A stretch of 64,000 nt of DNA from Jaapia argillacea MUCL 33604 (GCA_000697665.1 KL197731.1:210563-274562), one strand, 5' to 3'. Positions 21,188 through 34,656 are shown, counted from the first letter of the stretch. The notes: generated by a model not told the origin, from the sequence alone. Numbers and translations are program-made.

Positions 21188-24100
21188 TCAACGCATACTT
21201 CCCGACCTCCAATAGTCGAGGATGTTTTGCCCATGAACGGGCGTGGGCGCAACGATTGGTGCTGTAGTCCCAGTTGTTGGCCTACCATGCGGAGGTGCTC
21301 GTGGAACACCAGCGCCATTTGGGAAAACTGGCCTAGAAGAGTTAGGTTGAGCTGAAGGATAGTGAGGAGCGTTCCCGGATGTTGGTACAGGCACGTAATT
21401 GTTTGAGTGCGGTGGAGGAACGAACGACTCGGGAGGCGCCATCGTCGTGTACCGGCGTGGTCGACCTGCAGGGTGGTAGGTATCTTGGGTCGTAGGAGGG
21501 TTGACAGGCTGAGTAGTAGGGTGAATTACTACTTGATCCGAGATTGAACGGTGGTGAGGAGGACGATTGCTGGTGTCGTTTCGTCCACTAGCCAAACTCG
21601 AAGACACCGAATGCTGACCCGATCCACGCACATTATCAGATCCCGAGCTGGAGGTATGTGATACCGATATAGGCATCGTTGGGCGCGATACATGTGCGGT
21701 CATCATCGTAGTCGGTTGCGGGGGGTGAGGGGTGTGGAAGAACGGTCGGGGAGTGTAGAACTGATCGGCGTCATCAACTTCGTCCTGACGCTCCTCCGGG
21801 CTCTCTCGCATGATGCGATTAATAGGTTCAGTTTCAACCCTTCTATCGCCCATATCCATAGATCCAAAGATCAATCCAAGTCCTCCTCCAACATTAGCAA
21901 GATCAGTTTGGGAAGCCTCAGCACCTGGGTTTGAAAACACTCCCAATCCCAAATCGCCTAGGCTCGCTCGTGAATTACGAACGTTATCTTCGGTATGGAC
22001 GGTTCCCCAAGACGACACACTGCTAGGGGTGTCCCTTCCATTCTCACTGGCTTCGCCTCGATTACCAAAAGTCCCCAGGAGCGGAGGAAAGCCAATTGGT
22101 CGAGTACCGGTTCCATTAGCCGGAGCAGTGGAGGTAGCCCGACCGCCAGCATCCACACCCAATACCGAACTGACATGGCGAGGGTTTGCGACAGGACCCG
22201 TAGCAGGGGGCTGCACCAGGCTGAAAGCGCTCAGTCGCATCACTGCGCCATTACTAGCACTACCAGAGGGAGCTAGAGATCTGTCATCCCGAGGAGCTCC
22301 AGGGATCCTTAGGAACTCCGAAGCTGGCATCTCGCTATTCCTCCTTCTCCTTCTCTGCTCGCGTGACCGGGAAGTGTTGATGTCATCCTCAGTTCGATGG
22401 GTGTTAGACGAGCGACCTCCGAAATCTAACGACGATAAGGAATCCTCGGCAGCCGGTCCAGCATACAACACCATGGAACCGTCAGAAGAACTGGATTGCG
22501 ACTGCGCGTTGGATGGGTTTTGTTGAGGTGGTGATACACGTGGTGGGGAAATGCGAGGTTGAGAAGGTCCCGCGACAGGCGGGGTAGGAACAGGTTCAGC
22601 CTCCGCTTGCGTCCGTCTCGCCCATTCCTCAATGTTGTGCGCGGCGGCAGGAGCAAGAGACTGGTGTGAAGGCCCAGGTTCCCTCACAGCAGCAGGCTCC
22701 CTCACTTCCCTAGCTCTCTGCTCCCCACCTCGCAACGGAACGATCCGCCTATCAACAGGTGCTCCAGGGACGACAGCCTGAATTTTAGGTTCCCTTTGTT
22801 GGTTAGCTGGATCGGACGACCCATTTTGGTGGCCATTGACAACGGTAGTCGTAGTAGTCGCGGGCCTGGTCGCATGATGATCGGGTTGGGTGTTTTGCCT
22901 CGTGTATCCTGTAGGTCTTTCCACTGTAGCAGCAGGACGCTCGACTTGAGCCCTCAACATTCGACGAGCTCGAGCCGCAAGTGGATTGTGTCTTTCGGCT
23001 GAACCACTTTCACCAGACCAAGAAGTGGCGATGCCGGGAACAACCACGCCGTTTGGTACAGGGCGGGAATCTCTATGATGATTTTCGGGGGGTGGTGGAG
23101 GTGGATGGGGTCCGTGAGCGTGAGCATGGGGCTCGTGATGGCGTCCATCGCTTTCAAATCCATCTTCCACAAAGGGCCCAGCGTCACGCGAATTGGACTC
23201 GATCATGTTTCTTGAGCTCGAAGGTTGTGTGGTGGTAACGGATCCATTACTGGTCACAACCGCCGCTGGCGCGACAGCGGGGACTGGCGCTGGTAGTTTG
23301 GCTTCGTCAGGATACCGTCGAATCCAATCTGAGGAGTAGGCAAATGGACGAGGGGGCGCAGGGAGGGGGTTCGATGAGAACACATGAGGAGCGAGAGGGT
23401 CGGGTTGGTGAGCGTTGGAATGAGTGGGGTGAACTGTGAGGGCGTTGTTAGGGAGGGGGGCGGGTGTGAAGTAGGCGGTAGAGGGGGCGTTGTTTCCTGT
23501 TCGCACGGATAGAGGAGGGTGGGTGTAGCCCTCCAGTTGAGTCTTCAGCTCGGCGATCTGTTTCTGGGCGTCATCCAGCTATACGGAGGAGTTAGGGGTG
23601 GGGAGAAAGGAGTTAAGGTGGAATAACCGACCTGACTGCATTAAAAATTCAGATAGTGAGGTAGACGAAATGCCAGGGTCGAGAGGGGGGAGAGGATATG
23701 GTCAGCAACATGAAAAAGGATAGCCAAATCCAGGATAGGAACAGGAACGAAACAGGGTGTGCCATAAGTCAAGTACAGTGCTGAACAAACTCACGTTTTA
23801 TGCTGGCTTTCCAAATTTTGTACATGCTCGAGGAAATTCTTGTGAATAATCTCCATGTTCTTGCTCTTATGCGAATATTCACTCTTCTTGGATTCATAAC
23901 GACTAATTTGGATCGCAAGCTTCTCCTCCAGATTTGCGTAACGACGAATAGCCTCCACAGCGTTACGAAGGGGTCGATGCTGACGACAAAACCCAGAGTC
24001 AACTCGAGTAAAATCAACAATACGGACGACTCACTCGATCACCGTCATTCTCCGACAGCCACCTCTTCACATCCGTAATGACCGAATCGACATCAGCCTG

Positions 24101-24529
24101 CGGAGCGTTCTCGCGCCATACCAACGCCAACCGCTGCAGCAACAAAATCTCCTCCCTCTCTAATTGTGACGGTAAGGGGGGACCCGGTGTTCCTGGAACT
24201 TCAGCAGCTTCGTTGGGCGGTAACCGGTCCACCACCAGCCTCTTGACCCGATCCCTCGTAAACCCCTTCCGACAAAGCGGACACTGACTTGGATTACACC
24301 TCTGCAAACAACTGCGGCCCACGATCGAGTCAGAGCGCGCGAATTAGGAGCGCCAACGAGATAAATAGGTAAGGATTGTCGCTATAGTTTCACAAACAAA
24401 AGGGGGGGGTACGCACACGTTACAAAAAATATGGCCACAGCTGATTGCGTGTGGGGTCTGGTCTGGGGTGGCGAAGCTGTATTCGTCGAGACAGACATCA
24501 CACCGACTGAGGGGGTGAATGACTAGCAT
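21188..24529 (-). CDS. RING-HC finger protein 2, paralogue of RING protein 1
   Basis: Five exons (24417-24529, 24035-24311, 23795-23979, 23632-23635, 21188-23578) sum to 2970 nt, 989 aa. MLVIHPLSR leads straight into a C3HC4 RING (CDVC, CGHIFC, NVC, CPLC, residues 10-51). A helical linker follows, then a coiled coil (RRYANLEEKLAIQISRYESK, then KNFLEHVQNLE and LDDAQKQIAELKTQLEG) and a tail of about 780 residues rich in Pro, Ser, Asn, Arg and His. Architecture, splice positions and phases match RING protein 1, including a 4-nt microexon. Both genes lie on the same strand 4.3 kb apart, so they look like an old tandem duplication. A role as an E3 ubiquitin ligase is likely from the RING alone. 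The donor after the microexon is GTCGGT, a weak consensus. Confidence 0.83.
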
Positions 24530-25764
24530 TGCTATTAGCAAATAAGTATGGCAGCAAGATCAGAATTCGCGAGCATAGTCATCCCGGGGAGTTTAAAGTA
24601 GAAAGTCAAGGTGTGATCTTGTTCTGACGGTTTATGGGAATTTTGTGGCGGAGCTTCTGACACGCCTAAAAAGGGAACTGATCGTAAGGCGGGGACGACT
24701 CCGAGTCCTGTACAGCACCCACGGAGCTGTGTCTCCGTCCATTGTTCTGGCTGTACACCACGATTCTACAACTCTGACTGTCTCTAGGATATTTCTCACA
24801 ACCGCATGCTGCTGCTGTTCAGGTTACTACAAAACCCTTTGCCCTAACAGCCTTCTCCGGGGCTTTCCAACCCACATCTCTCTCGAACGGGAAGCCGAGA
24901 GACCCTCCGACATCAGGAGGGCGCTAGTCAGCTCTTGCCCGGAGCGCTGCAGATATGGAAAGCCAAACAGAGTTCATTCCCCTTTGCTCGGGCAAATCTT
25001 CCCAATAAGAGGCAACATCTCCTTCTCCAGCGCCCGCTCAAAATCACGCTAGACAATGGTTGAAATTCGGGCACACTATTCATGGCATCCCAGCATCCAA
25101 CCAGGGCAGCCTGGTTTGCAAGTCGGCCAGCAGTCGTATGTCCGCATTGCTAGTTCTTGGAGAACAGTTGCTTGTTGTGTGGATGCTCACCTCTTCCCGG
25201 TTCTCCCGAGTGGCACTGTCGCCCTCTGGGCCCTCCCCCTTGTGAGCAGTAGACGCAGAAATGGGAGCGAGACTACAGATAGACCATTCGAAGACTCTCA
25301 GTTGCCTGATCCCAGTCCCGCTGCTGACTGATCCGCAGAAATATCCGCAGGCCAATAGGCGCCGGAAAGCATCAGAGGACCTTTCGACAGACATCGCTCA
25401 AGCCACGCCAATTCCGGTCGAGTTCGCTTCATTGCATACCATGACCAAACCGACACTTTGTCACAGTGCCAGAGCGAGACAGAATTGCCAGTGTCGGACA
25501 GAGTATAGTTTCCCATGTTAGTCCCGCCTGGCCCTAATCATACTATCTTCATCCGACCACTATAATCAGCTTCGCAAAGTGATAGAACAACAGACCTCCT
25601 CGTTCGAACTAGCCCAAATGCTCTCCAACTCCGAACGACAGAGCCTCCAAAACTACAATACACAAATAAATCACGAATTAATGTAACAACGGCGGTCCCA
25701 AATGGCGAACTCGATCCCTGATTCAAGACCTATCATTACAATCGTCCTTTACCCCACCTCATCT
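24530..25764. other. Intergenic, nothing recognised
   Basis: Holds the RING 2 promoter side and the acyltransferase 3' end. Short open frames only. Confidence 0.5.
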
Positions 25765-28700
25765 TCACCCAAGCCCAGGCCAAACCCTCCCCAACTCCTC
25801 ATCCCCCCACCCCTCATGGCCACTCATCATATCACAAGCAAACTCCATCAAAGCCTCCCAAGCCTCCCATCTCGCTTCCAACAAGTGTCGAATCAGTTTC
25901 CTCGAAGCGACAGGCGGAGGAGCTTCCGTCTTTGGAATCGTGTTTGCCTGTGGAGCGGGGTTTTCCAAGTCATTAGATGGTCCGACAGGCTGTCCGGTGT
26001 GGCTATTCGCCTTCCGTTTAATAAATGGATTCTCAACCCGCGCTGGAGGCTTCGTGTACTTCCCCAATTCGCCAAGCGGTACATCAGACGAAGGAGGCGA
26101 GAGAAGTCCTATCAGGACTTTGTATGACGTCCGAAGGCGTTTGAACCTGCGCTACGTTCAACAAACCTGTTTCGCAAAAGAGATGATGATAAGACGTACT
26201 GAGTGTAATTCCCTAAAAAGGTCGATGAAAAAAGTCAACACAAGACAAGAATGAAAGGATCAGAACGAGAACGTACCTCCCACAACCATATTATGCCACT
26301 TCACAATTGCCCACCCTACAAACCATACAACACCAATATATCCAACCGACACTCTCGCCTTCTCCCCGAACCCTCCCGTTCCATTTCCAGAACCAAACAC
26401 AAGCCTTCCCGCTTTCCAAGCAACGTCAACGACACCAAGTCGGGTCAAGGAATCAAATACTCCAAGTCTCCTCAACACATCTCCCAGCACACCCACTTCA
26501 CCTCCCCGTCCAAGCCCCCTCCAAACACTCGCAACACCCCACCCAACCCCTCCCAAACTAAACCCAATCCCAACTCCACCAAAAATGACTTTAAACTGCG
26601 CTTGAGCTTCTTCTTCTCCTCTCGGCGCAAGGAATTTGGATGCGAGCTAACGCGACGACGTAAGTCCGCGCATATAACCACCAAGAAAGGTGAACAAAGA
26701 CGCAACTCACCAAACCAAAAACATACCCAGGAACCCAAAGAATACCTGGGGTTAGGAACACCCACAACCTCGGATGACCCACCAAACCAACCACCTCCCT
26801 CACAAACGTCCCCATCGCGCGTCCCAAACCCGGTATAGAAGCCCTCATCAACGGCAGTAAACCGGAAGGTTGTGGCGGGGCAAGTAATCGAGTCCTTTCG
26901 CCACTCGAACGCCAAATCGCTGACACGAGTGTTGTGAACCGTGTGTATAGAGATGCGGAGGACTGGCGAGGTAAGGGGAATATGGCTTCTAAGCTTGCGT
27001 GAGAGATCTTGGTATGGTATAATAATGAATGATATTTGAGTAAAGCCGACTTTGCTTTGGCTTGGAGGTCTAGGTCTCTTGGCGGTAGAGGTACTGAAGA
27101 GGAAGCCGTGGTGGGGGAGAATAAGTCGACATATCTGAAATGAGAACGAGTTTCAGTAAAGGACGACGGAAAATGAGAGAAGTGTTTTGAGAAGTGAAGA
27201 AAACGAGAACGCATTCGCGAATTCAAAGTCAAAACGAATAACGCTGAGAACACCAAACTACACACTTGTAACGAAAAGAGAAGAAAACAGAATGACGAAC
27301 CTCTGGGTGACATCTACAAATTCCTCCAAGGGTAGATTCTTCTCGTCTCCCCAAACAATATCTCGAGCTAGGCGGGCAGCGAGGAGTGTGTCCCTAATGA
27401 GGCGAGGTTAATGTCAGCAATGAGGAATGGGTCCCCTTGAGAGCAAATTCCATGTAATCAAAATAAAAGGCGCGTCGAAACCAATATTGAAAGTAGAATA
27501 CTGGGAGAAAAGGAAAGCGCATATAGCCACAACCGGCGAAAGGAAATGCGCATATAGCCATGTCAGCGACAGGAGGGGCGCATACAGCCCACCCCGACGA
27601 ACGGGATGCCGTATATAGTCCGCTACAACAGAGGGAAGGCACATACACCCGCCGATATCATCGTAAATGAGACGAGAAACGGTAGAAAAAGTCTCAAATC
27701 AACATCACAAGGAAGCGAAAAACAAAAATGAGAAGAAAAGGAAAGGAAATAAGGAAACTAACCAATCAGGAGCGTTCACACTAGCTTCCACCATTCCCTT
27801 CTCAATCTCTCTCGTTATCTCTTTAACGATCTTCCCAAGTGAGTCACCCTCCTCCCCATCCCTCCGGAGAACATGGAGGGTATCTTGTGTTGGAGAAGGA
27901 GAAAGCGATAATGAAGTCGACGATGAATCGGAGGAATTTGGGAAGGGAGATATGGTGTTCGACGACGGAGGGGGGGAAGGTGTGGGAGAGTGCAGAACCA
28001 CATCGATTGACGATTCAGAGGGCGACGAAACCGTTATCGAGGGCTGAGAAAGTTTTGGTGGGAAGGAACAAGCCAAAATCCGAGATTTGTAGGTAGACAT
28101 CTTGATGGGTTTTCCATACCTAACAACGAAGGCGCAAAATAAGCGATCTGCAACACATTTGCACGGGAGACAAGAAGAGAGAGTGGTGAAGGGACTTACT
28201 TGACGCATACCTACTCAGAACCAAATATTCATCAATGGGTAATCAAACATGCAGAATGAGAGGTTACTGACCCGGCTGAGATACTGTGATTTGTCAGTAT
28301 ACACGATGGGCGTCGGTACAATAACCAGCTCTTCCTCTCCAACCTCCATTGCTCTTACACCTGTACCGTTGTCGCGACCCTCCCTCTCCCTCTGTTTAAC
28401 CCACCTAACAAACTCAACCCCAGCCCACGCAGCCCCCTCTTTCACCTGTACAATCCCCGGTTCTGTATAACTAGTCCCCTCTGGAAAGACGCCAACGACA
28501 GAGGATGAGGCGAGGGCAAGGGAGGTGGAAGTGAAGAGGGAGGTTTGGGCGTGTGGTTTGGTGGGTGGGACGGAGGAAGAGGAGGACGAATTTGAGGTTG
28601 GCGTTTGAGTCTGGGTTTGAGTTTGGGAAGAAGAGTTGAGGTTCCTCGTAACAGGTATCGCTCCACTGGAATCGAGGATAGCCTTCGATATGGGGTTGGA

Positions 28701-29200
28701 GAACATGGTTGATTTGGCCCAGAAGGAGACGTGGCGGCGGTGGGGTATCGTTGCAGCTGGTGCGAAAGGGTCAGATTAGGAAGAGGAGAGGTAGGAAGGT
28801 GTGCGCAGCGAGGGATATAGTATGGTTAGGGTTGAGTACTTGAGTTTGAGTGGAAGGAGAAGTGAAACTCACCGAGAGTTGCGATGTCAATAATCTCGTT
28901 ATGATGCGTTGACGCTCTATACCAATAACCCAAGGATATTAGCTCGTCTTTCTAACAGGAACTCCCCCCTCCTTCAGGAACAACCAGACCTCGTCGTCCT
29001 CACCCAACACGAATGAATAATATCATCATTTCTGCAATAGACGACACCGAAACCCAGGGGTGATGTAAGACTCACATAATAACACCCCCCTTCTCAGGAA
29101 CGTTCTCTTGCCCTTCCACACAAACCTCCTCATAAAACCCAGAGAGGGCCAAGTCCGATATGTAGCGAAGGATTCGGTATACAAGTTTAGGTTCCATCAT
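25765..29200 (-). CDS. Glycerol-3-phosphate / dihydroxyacetone-phosphate acyltransferase (SCT1/GPT2-like)
   Basis: Ten exons (29076-29200, 28873-28916, 28272-28756, 28200-28210, 27763-28119, 27301-27393, 26711-27134, 26277-26646, 26200-26212, 25765-26146) sum to 2304 nt, 767 aa, close to yeast Sct1 and Gpt2. The PlsC-type motifs are present: HHNEIID (HX4D, H47-D52), WAKSTMF, GAIPV, FPEGT at 147-151 and VCVKYGKPI. The C-terminal half carries several hydrophobic spans, including LWVFLTPGILWVPGYVFGL and VGYIGVVWFVGWAIVKW. The enzyme should acylate sn-1 of glycerol-3-phosphate or DHAP at the ER as the first step of glycerolipid synthesis. Ser/Thr/Gln-rich inserts split the catalytic core. Two exons are only 11 and 13 nt. 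The 369-nt intron after residue 340 is unusually long and holds a minisatellite. Confidence 0.88.
27517..27650. repeat. Intronic minisatellite of about 30 bp units
   Basis: Five imperfect units each begin with a GCGCATATAGCC-like core, at about 27517, 27548, 27578, 27608 and 27637, so the period is 29-31 bp. The array lies wholly within the long intron 27394-27762 of the acyltransferase gene. Confidence 0.75.
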
Positions 29201-30031
29201 ACTTTACAAACTGATTGATCAGAGACCGAGTTGGGACGAGCAAGGGACGAGTTCGATTTCTTGCCGAAACGTTGAAGAGGGGGGGGTGAATTGGAACAGA
29301 GGGTATACGTAGGAGGGTATCAGGGAAAGAGGGATCGAACGGTGTGACCACGCAGCCCGATCCCCAAAACAAGCAGGCGATGCTGGAAGCAGAGCAGCGA
29401 GATGGCGATCGAAGGAAGGTTCCTGGTCACAGAATGGGACCAGGTCTCACTCAATATTTGCCTTATGTCGAACAAGCGATGGGCAAGTTAACGTGTGTTG
29501 ATTGGTTGATGATAGCCGTTGCTTTGATTGGCTACCCCTCAGTATGATGTAATGGTGTGGTCCATCTTTATTGCAGTCCACCGACGTGTTACCTTCATTC
29601 TCCCTCACCCTGCAACATCATGTTGCACCGTCGTCGAGTCTGTTCAGTTCACAATGACAAATTCGAGGAAAGAGCTATTTTATACGAGAGTGACCAGGTT
29701 GCCCAGAGGGCGTGATTATGTTGTGATGATCATTTCGGGCTCAGTCACTTCTCACCATCCTGACATCTCCACCACATCTCTTGCCTATCGGTTGCTAGTT
29801 GGATGTAGCCTTGCAAGGTGACAAGAACGGCACTCATAAAATGAAAGACAAGGAAAGGCTCGACCACGGGGCAGGCTCTCGAAGAACCTGTTGCGCGTCG
29901 AGCGGCGACATTTAGAGAACAACAAATCCTAATCTACCAACAACACCAGTCCACCCTTGTAAATACAGCTCAAAAGCCAAGATACGAAAAGATGACGGTG
30001 GTAGTGGTGAGATGCAAGAGTAGATAGATGA
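29201..30031. other. Intergenic between acyltransferase start and RPS14 end
   Basis: Contains the acyltransferase promoter and the RPS14 3' region. A plus-strand frame at 29380-29540 is short, without a family match, and not supported. Confidence 0.5.
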
Positions 30032-31105
<1,074 letters not shown>

Positions 31106-31325
31106 GATGGATGTCTTGAAGGGGGTAGTCTTGAAGTGTCGGGGAGGCGGAGGAGGGCTTTGACGGTGATGGGGTCAAGTATGAGGGGAATGGAAAGTTT
31201 ATGGGTGGCGTGGGAGGTTTTTAGAATAAGGTTTCGCCACCTTGCCAGGCTTGCCTTTCCCCCTCAACTCTTTAAGCTCACGTCCCAAGTATCAAGAAAG
31301 CTAGGAGGATTACACACATCTACAT

Positions 31326-32816
31326 TTATCTATAAAACTTTCTGTGGTCGCTCGGACTTGGCGGCGCATATATCCAAGCCCAAAAAGCAGCGATGGACTG
31401 CCTAATACTCCAAACCGGCTTTCGCCCAACTAGAGGCGCCAAGAACGATCCCAACACTTTAAGACAATACCAAAATGAAGCAGCGACACCAATGAAAGGG
31501 AAAAAAACGAACACGGAACGGTAGATCACATTGCATAAAGTGTGCCCATCGTCAAATTGCAAGGCAGCCCACGTGCACAAGGAGGAAAATCCGAATGCAG
31601 AGAGCGTGGCACACAGCAAGGCGGTGTGAACAAGGGTATGCCCGATAAACCGGAGTACTGTTGGCCTTTGTTAGAGCCTACGTCGGTGACGGAAGGAGAG
31701 GCTTACTCGATAGTAAAATGCGGGATATGAATGAGCGAGGTGCTGCATTCGCGTAGCGCACACTGGCAGGACGGTGGTCGAGTCCAAAGTCCGTTGTGCT
31801 CGTCACCGAAATCACCAAGAGAGCGACATTCTTTAACAGAAACAAGAGCGATAAACACCACGAACCGACTGCATAAAGTTGCATAAAAATGAACAGCGTC
31901 AGTCCACCCCACCAAAATGAACCCTCCGTGGTCGTTGGCGAATCAGGGGTATTGATAGGTTTCGTCCAAGGTGTGGGGAACATGGTGCACACAAAGTACG
32001 ACCATCCTGTGCCGATTGAAAACAAGACCACTGGAGCGATAATGGATCCATCTGAGGGAAGATACAGTACCGAACATGAGGACAATCTCTTGTGAGACAA
32101 TCGAATTTCGTACCTAACGTGAAGAGAGGCCGACAGTCGGCGGTAAACAAGAAAGGCATGACGTCTGGTGGACCATCCTCAAGCAAACCCAAGTAGTAAA
32201 GCCTTCCAATCACGTCCATATTGGTGAGATGTCGAACACCGAGGACAGCCACTACTTACCCGATGGATGCGAAAGTGCCTGAAACCCAATCGAGAGTGGT
32301 AGGAACTGTGGAGTATCCTGCATACGCGAACACGGCCTTCGTCAATCCAAGGCCAACCACCGACCCTGTAACCAAAACACGATAGGGAGTGAGGAGGGCA
32401 GGACTTCTCCTCTTCTGCCAGTCGGTCGTGGGGGAAAGGTACCAGGAACCGAGCCCGCGCCTGATAGCTTTTGCGTAGTCCTTTTCGAAGAGCCTTGGGA
32501 ATAATTCTGGGTAGGTGGTCTCATACAACCCCAGCCAGTACAGCCTTTTTTGTGCGTGTAACATGAGTCTACGGCTGGCCCAGTATTACGCGTGAACTTG
32601 AGGAACTCACGCAAGAGATACTACCACTCCATACACCCATTCGATGGTGATAGGAACAAAGGTGCGACCATTGTATGATACAAGGGCTTTGGAGAGACCG
32701 AACGCAGCGGTCAGCACGATGACGAGCAGACGATATCCAGTTACTTTTGGATACCAAGGCACAGGCAGGGAACGCGACTTCTGTGGGTCTGGGGCGTAAT
32801 CGGGGAGGTTATCCAT
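31326..32816 (-). CDS. Multi-pass membrane protein with internal duplication, unknown function
   Basis: Five exons (32611-32816, 32260-32544, 32114-32202, 31707-32051, 31326-31657) sum to 1257 nt, 418 aa. Hydrophobic spans recur, for example LLVIVLTAAFGLSKALVSY, TLFIFMQLYAVGSWCLSLLF and VFVFFPFIGVAASFWYCL. Residues around the first two intron boundaries repeat: FVPITIEWVYGVVVSLA-LYWLGLYE and TVPTTLDWVSGTFASIG-LYYLGLLE. Both are split by a phase 2 intron at the same point, so the N-terminal half arose by exon-pair duplication. I do not recognise the family; it looks like an uncharacterised basidiomycete membrane protein of about seven to nine spans. Confidence 0.8.
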
Positions 32817-33101
32817 CAAGGTATGTTTCGATGGGATAGTCTACGAGCTGCCTGACGGGTTTTTGGATGGTCGCGTTCAGGGGATATTGCTGCATTTGTG
32901 TCGACAGTTGGAATGGGAAATTGTTGGTACGCATTGCCTTCAAGGTTGTGATATTCGTGATGTGACCGCGCCGCGTTCACCGCGATAGGCTGCCAGTGGT
33001 GCTGTGATACTATTCATACAGATGATACAACTCGACAAGCTATTGAAAACAGAAGCCAACTCTCCGAACGAACTGAAGTCAATCTCCATCTTCACCATAA
33101 T

Positions 33102-33512
33102 TTACTTGGTAACATGAGCAGCATCGTGAGGCTAACGCGACGGGAACAAAGGGAGACTCAGGAAAGGAGTCCAAGATAACGTCCTTGACAGTTAGACTCA
33201 CCGCAGCAGAGACATCTAAAATCCTGGCCAACGAATTGAACTCATCCTGCGAGGGGGTAGAAGCTCCAGTGCAAACTAGAACATCCAAGAGACACATTGA
33301 TCTCTCATCGAAACGCAATGGAGGGTTTGTAAACCTACTGTCGATAACATGTTGCTCTGTCGTGCCCATCTGCGTTGCAATCGCAGAATAGGACAAACCT
33401 ACGAGCGATTCATCGTGCATGAGTGGATGGTCTTGTGCCACATGTAATGTGGGCACTGACCTTTCCTCTTCTGGGCAGCGGCGAGGGCGGTGCAGCGAGG
33501 ATCAGGAGCCAT
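33102..33512 (-). CDS. Stand-alone N-terminal domain of cyanase (cyanate hydratase), catalytic domain absent
   Basis: Four exons (33461-33512, 33339-33398, 33202-33275, 33102-33131) sum to 216 nt, 71 aa. The product reads as the helical N-terminal domain of cyanase: LAAAQKRKGLSYSAIATQMG, TTEQHVIDICTGASTPSQDE and FNSLARILDVS, in place of the usual KGLSFEDLG..GRDEVWVAA..FYGQA..LAKVLDI. It ends PHDAAHVTK and stop. The C-terminal catalytic domain, with its Arg, Glu and Ser active-site residues, is not found downstream. The product is therefore unlikely to hydrolyse cyanate. It may be a truncated gene or an assembly or regulatory partner. The last exon is the least certain. Confidence 0.65.
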
Positions 33513-34656
33513 TATGTTCGGATGGTGAGGGATGGAGTGAGGGATGTGGTGAGGTGGAGATGGGGATGCTCAGAGCTCGAGACTCCGCACTTATACGATG
33601 CCTTCAGCTGATTGAGGGTGCTGTGGCGTATCAGGTGATATGGGCAATGATCTTATCACCCTTCCATCTGCTTATCTCATCAAAGGGGTTGAATCATCTG
33701 TGCTTCCATCCGCACTTGGTTGACGAGAATAACGTTGAAAGCTGAAGATATGGGCATATTGTCTCGTCTTCAGGCTGCGGCCGACGTAGGTGGGAGATGT
33801 AACGCCAAAGAGATATCTCATCAAGCGCAAAGTTGCGACCATCAGGAAGGCAGACCGTTTTATAACCGAGTCGTGGGCGAGAGCTGGGAAAGGGAATTGA
33901 TGAGCTCGAAGAACGATGATTCGGGTAACTAGACCGACCCATGTCGCGTCGGTTCTGTTCTGCTTTCTGGTCAGCTACCAAGTTGAGTCGAACTGCTGAC
34001 CCTGACTGCATAGACTCCAAAATCAGAAAGTTGACCTCGAGTAAGGTCGTGTTGGAAGCATGCCCAGAAGCGAGGGATTCTACAACTCCAATTGAACAAT
34101 CAATCTGTCATGGCAACTCCTGGGAGGGTATTGATAGACCTTGTCAATCAGATAAGGTCCTGAGTAAGTTGGAAGGGGTATGAGGCGGAGATTGGGAGGA
34201 ACGTAAAGCAGAAAAGCCTCGAGGGATGTTGGAAATGGAGGCAGAGAGGAAGTACCCGAGGAAGACGCGTTGGGCGGTGATGACACAAACCCTGCCATTG
34301 GATAGACGGTGGTCGGATTCACTTGCGATAGTTGACTGAGAATCGAGACCAGCTCGAGCGAGGACTATTATCTGCTCCCGGGCAGCAAAATTCCACGATA
34401 TTTTCCGATAAACCAGAAGACATGGAGCCTTTCGCCGTCGACAGTTGTTGGGTAGGTGCAATGTCATCCTAGAGGATCGAATGCAAAGAATTGATGATTG
34501 TTGTGACGCTCTGAAGTCGTGAGTAGTATGGGAGAGGCCAAGGGACTCAGGAGACGGGTAACTGTGTGGACATGGCACGTGGCACGGTCCAGTTGAAAAC
34601 CTCATACGCCCTCCTCCTCCTCAAACTACCATTGCACCGATTGATTTGCGCGCAGC
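33513..34656. other. Divergent intergenic region
   Basis: Separates the cyanase-like gene and the F-box-like gene, which point away from each other. It must hold both promoters. Minus-strand frames at 33694-34020 and 34144-34605 have no family features and are treated as chance. Confidence 0.5.

Noticed and set aside
21810-22526. 238-codon plus-strand frame opposite RING protein 2
   Set aside because: It lies antisense to a repetitive coding tail with biased composition; no domain, no splice context.
26147-26166. A 20-nt intron in the acyltransferase gene
   Set aside because: It is too short to splice. Using the GTACGT donor at 26199 gives a 53-nt intron, a 13-nt exon and the correct frame.
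29344-29547. Plus-strand frame with DWLMIAVALIGY upstream of the acyltransferase
   Set aside because: No ATG at the open start, no splice partners, and no recognisable domain.
34144-34605. 153-codon minus-strand frame upstream of the F-box-like gene
   Set aside because: No family features, unusual composition, and it sits in the expected divergent promoter region.
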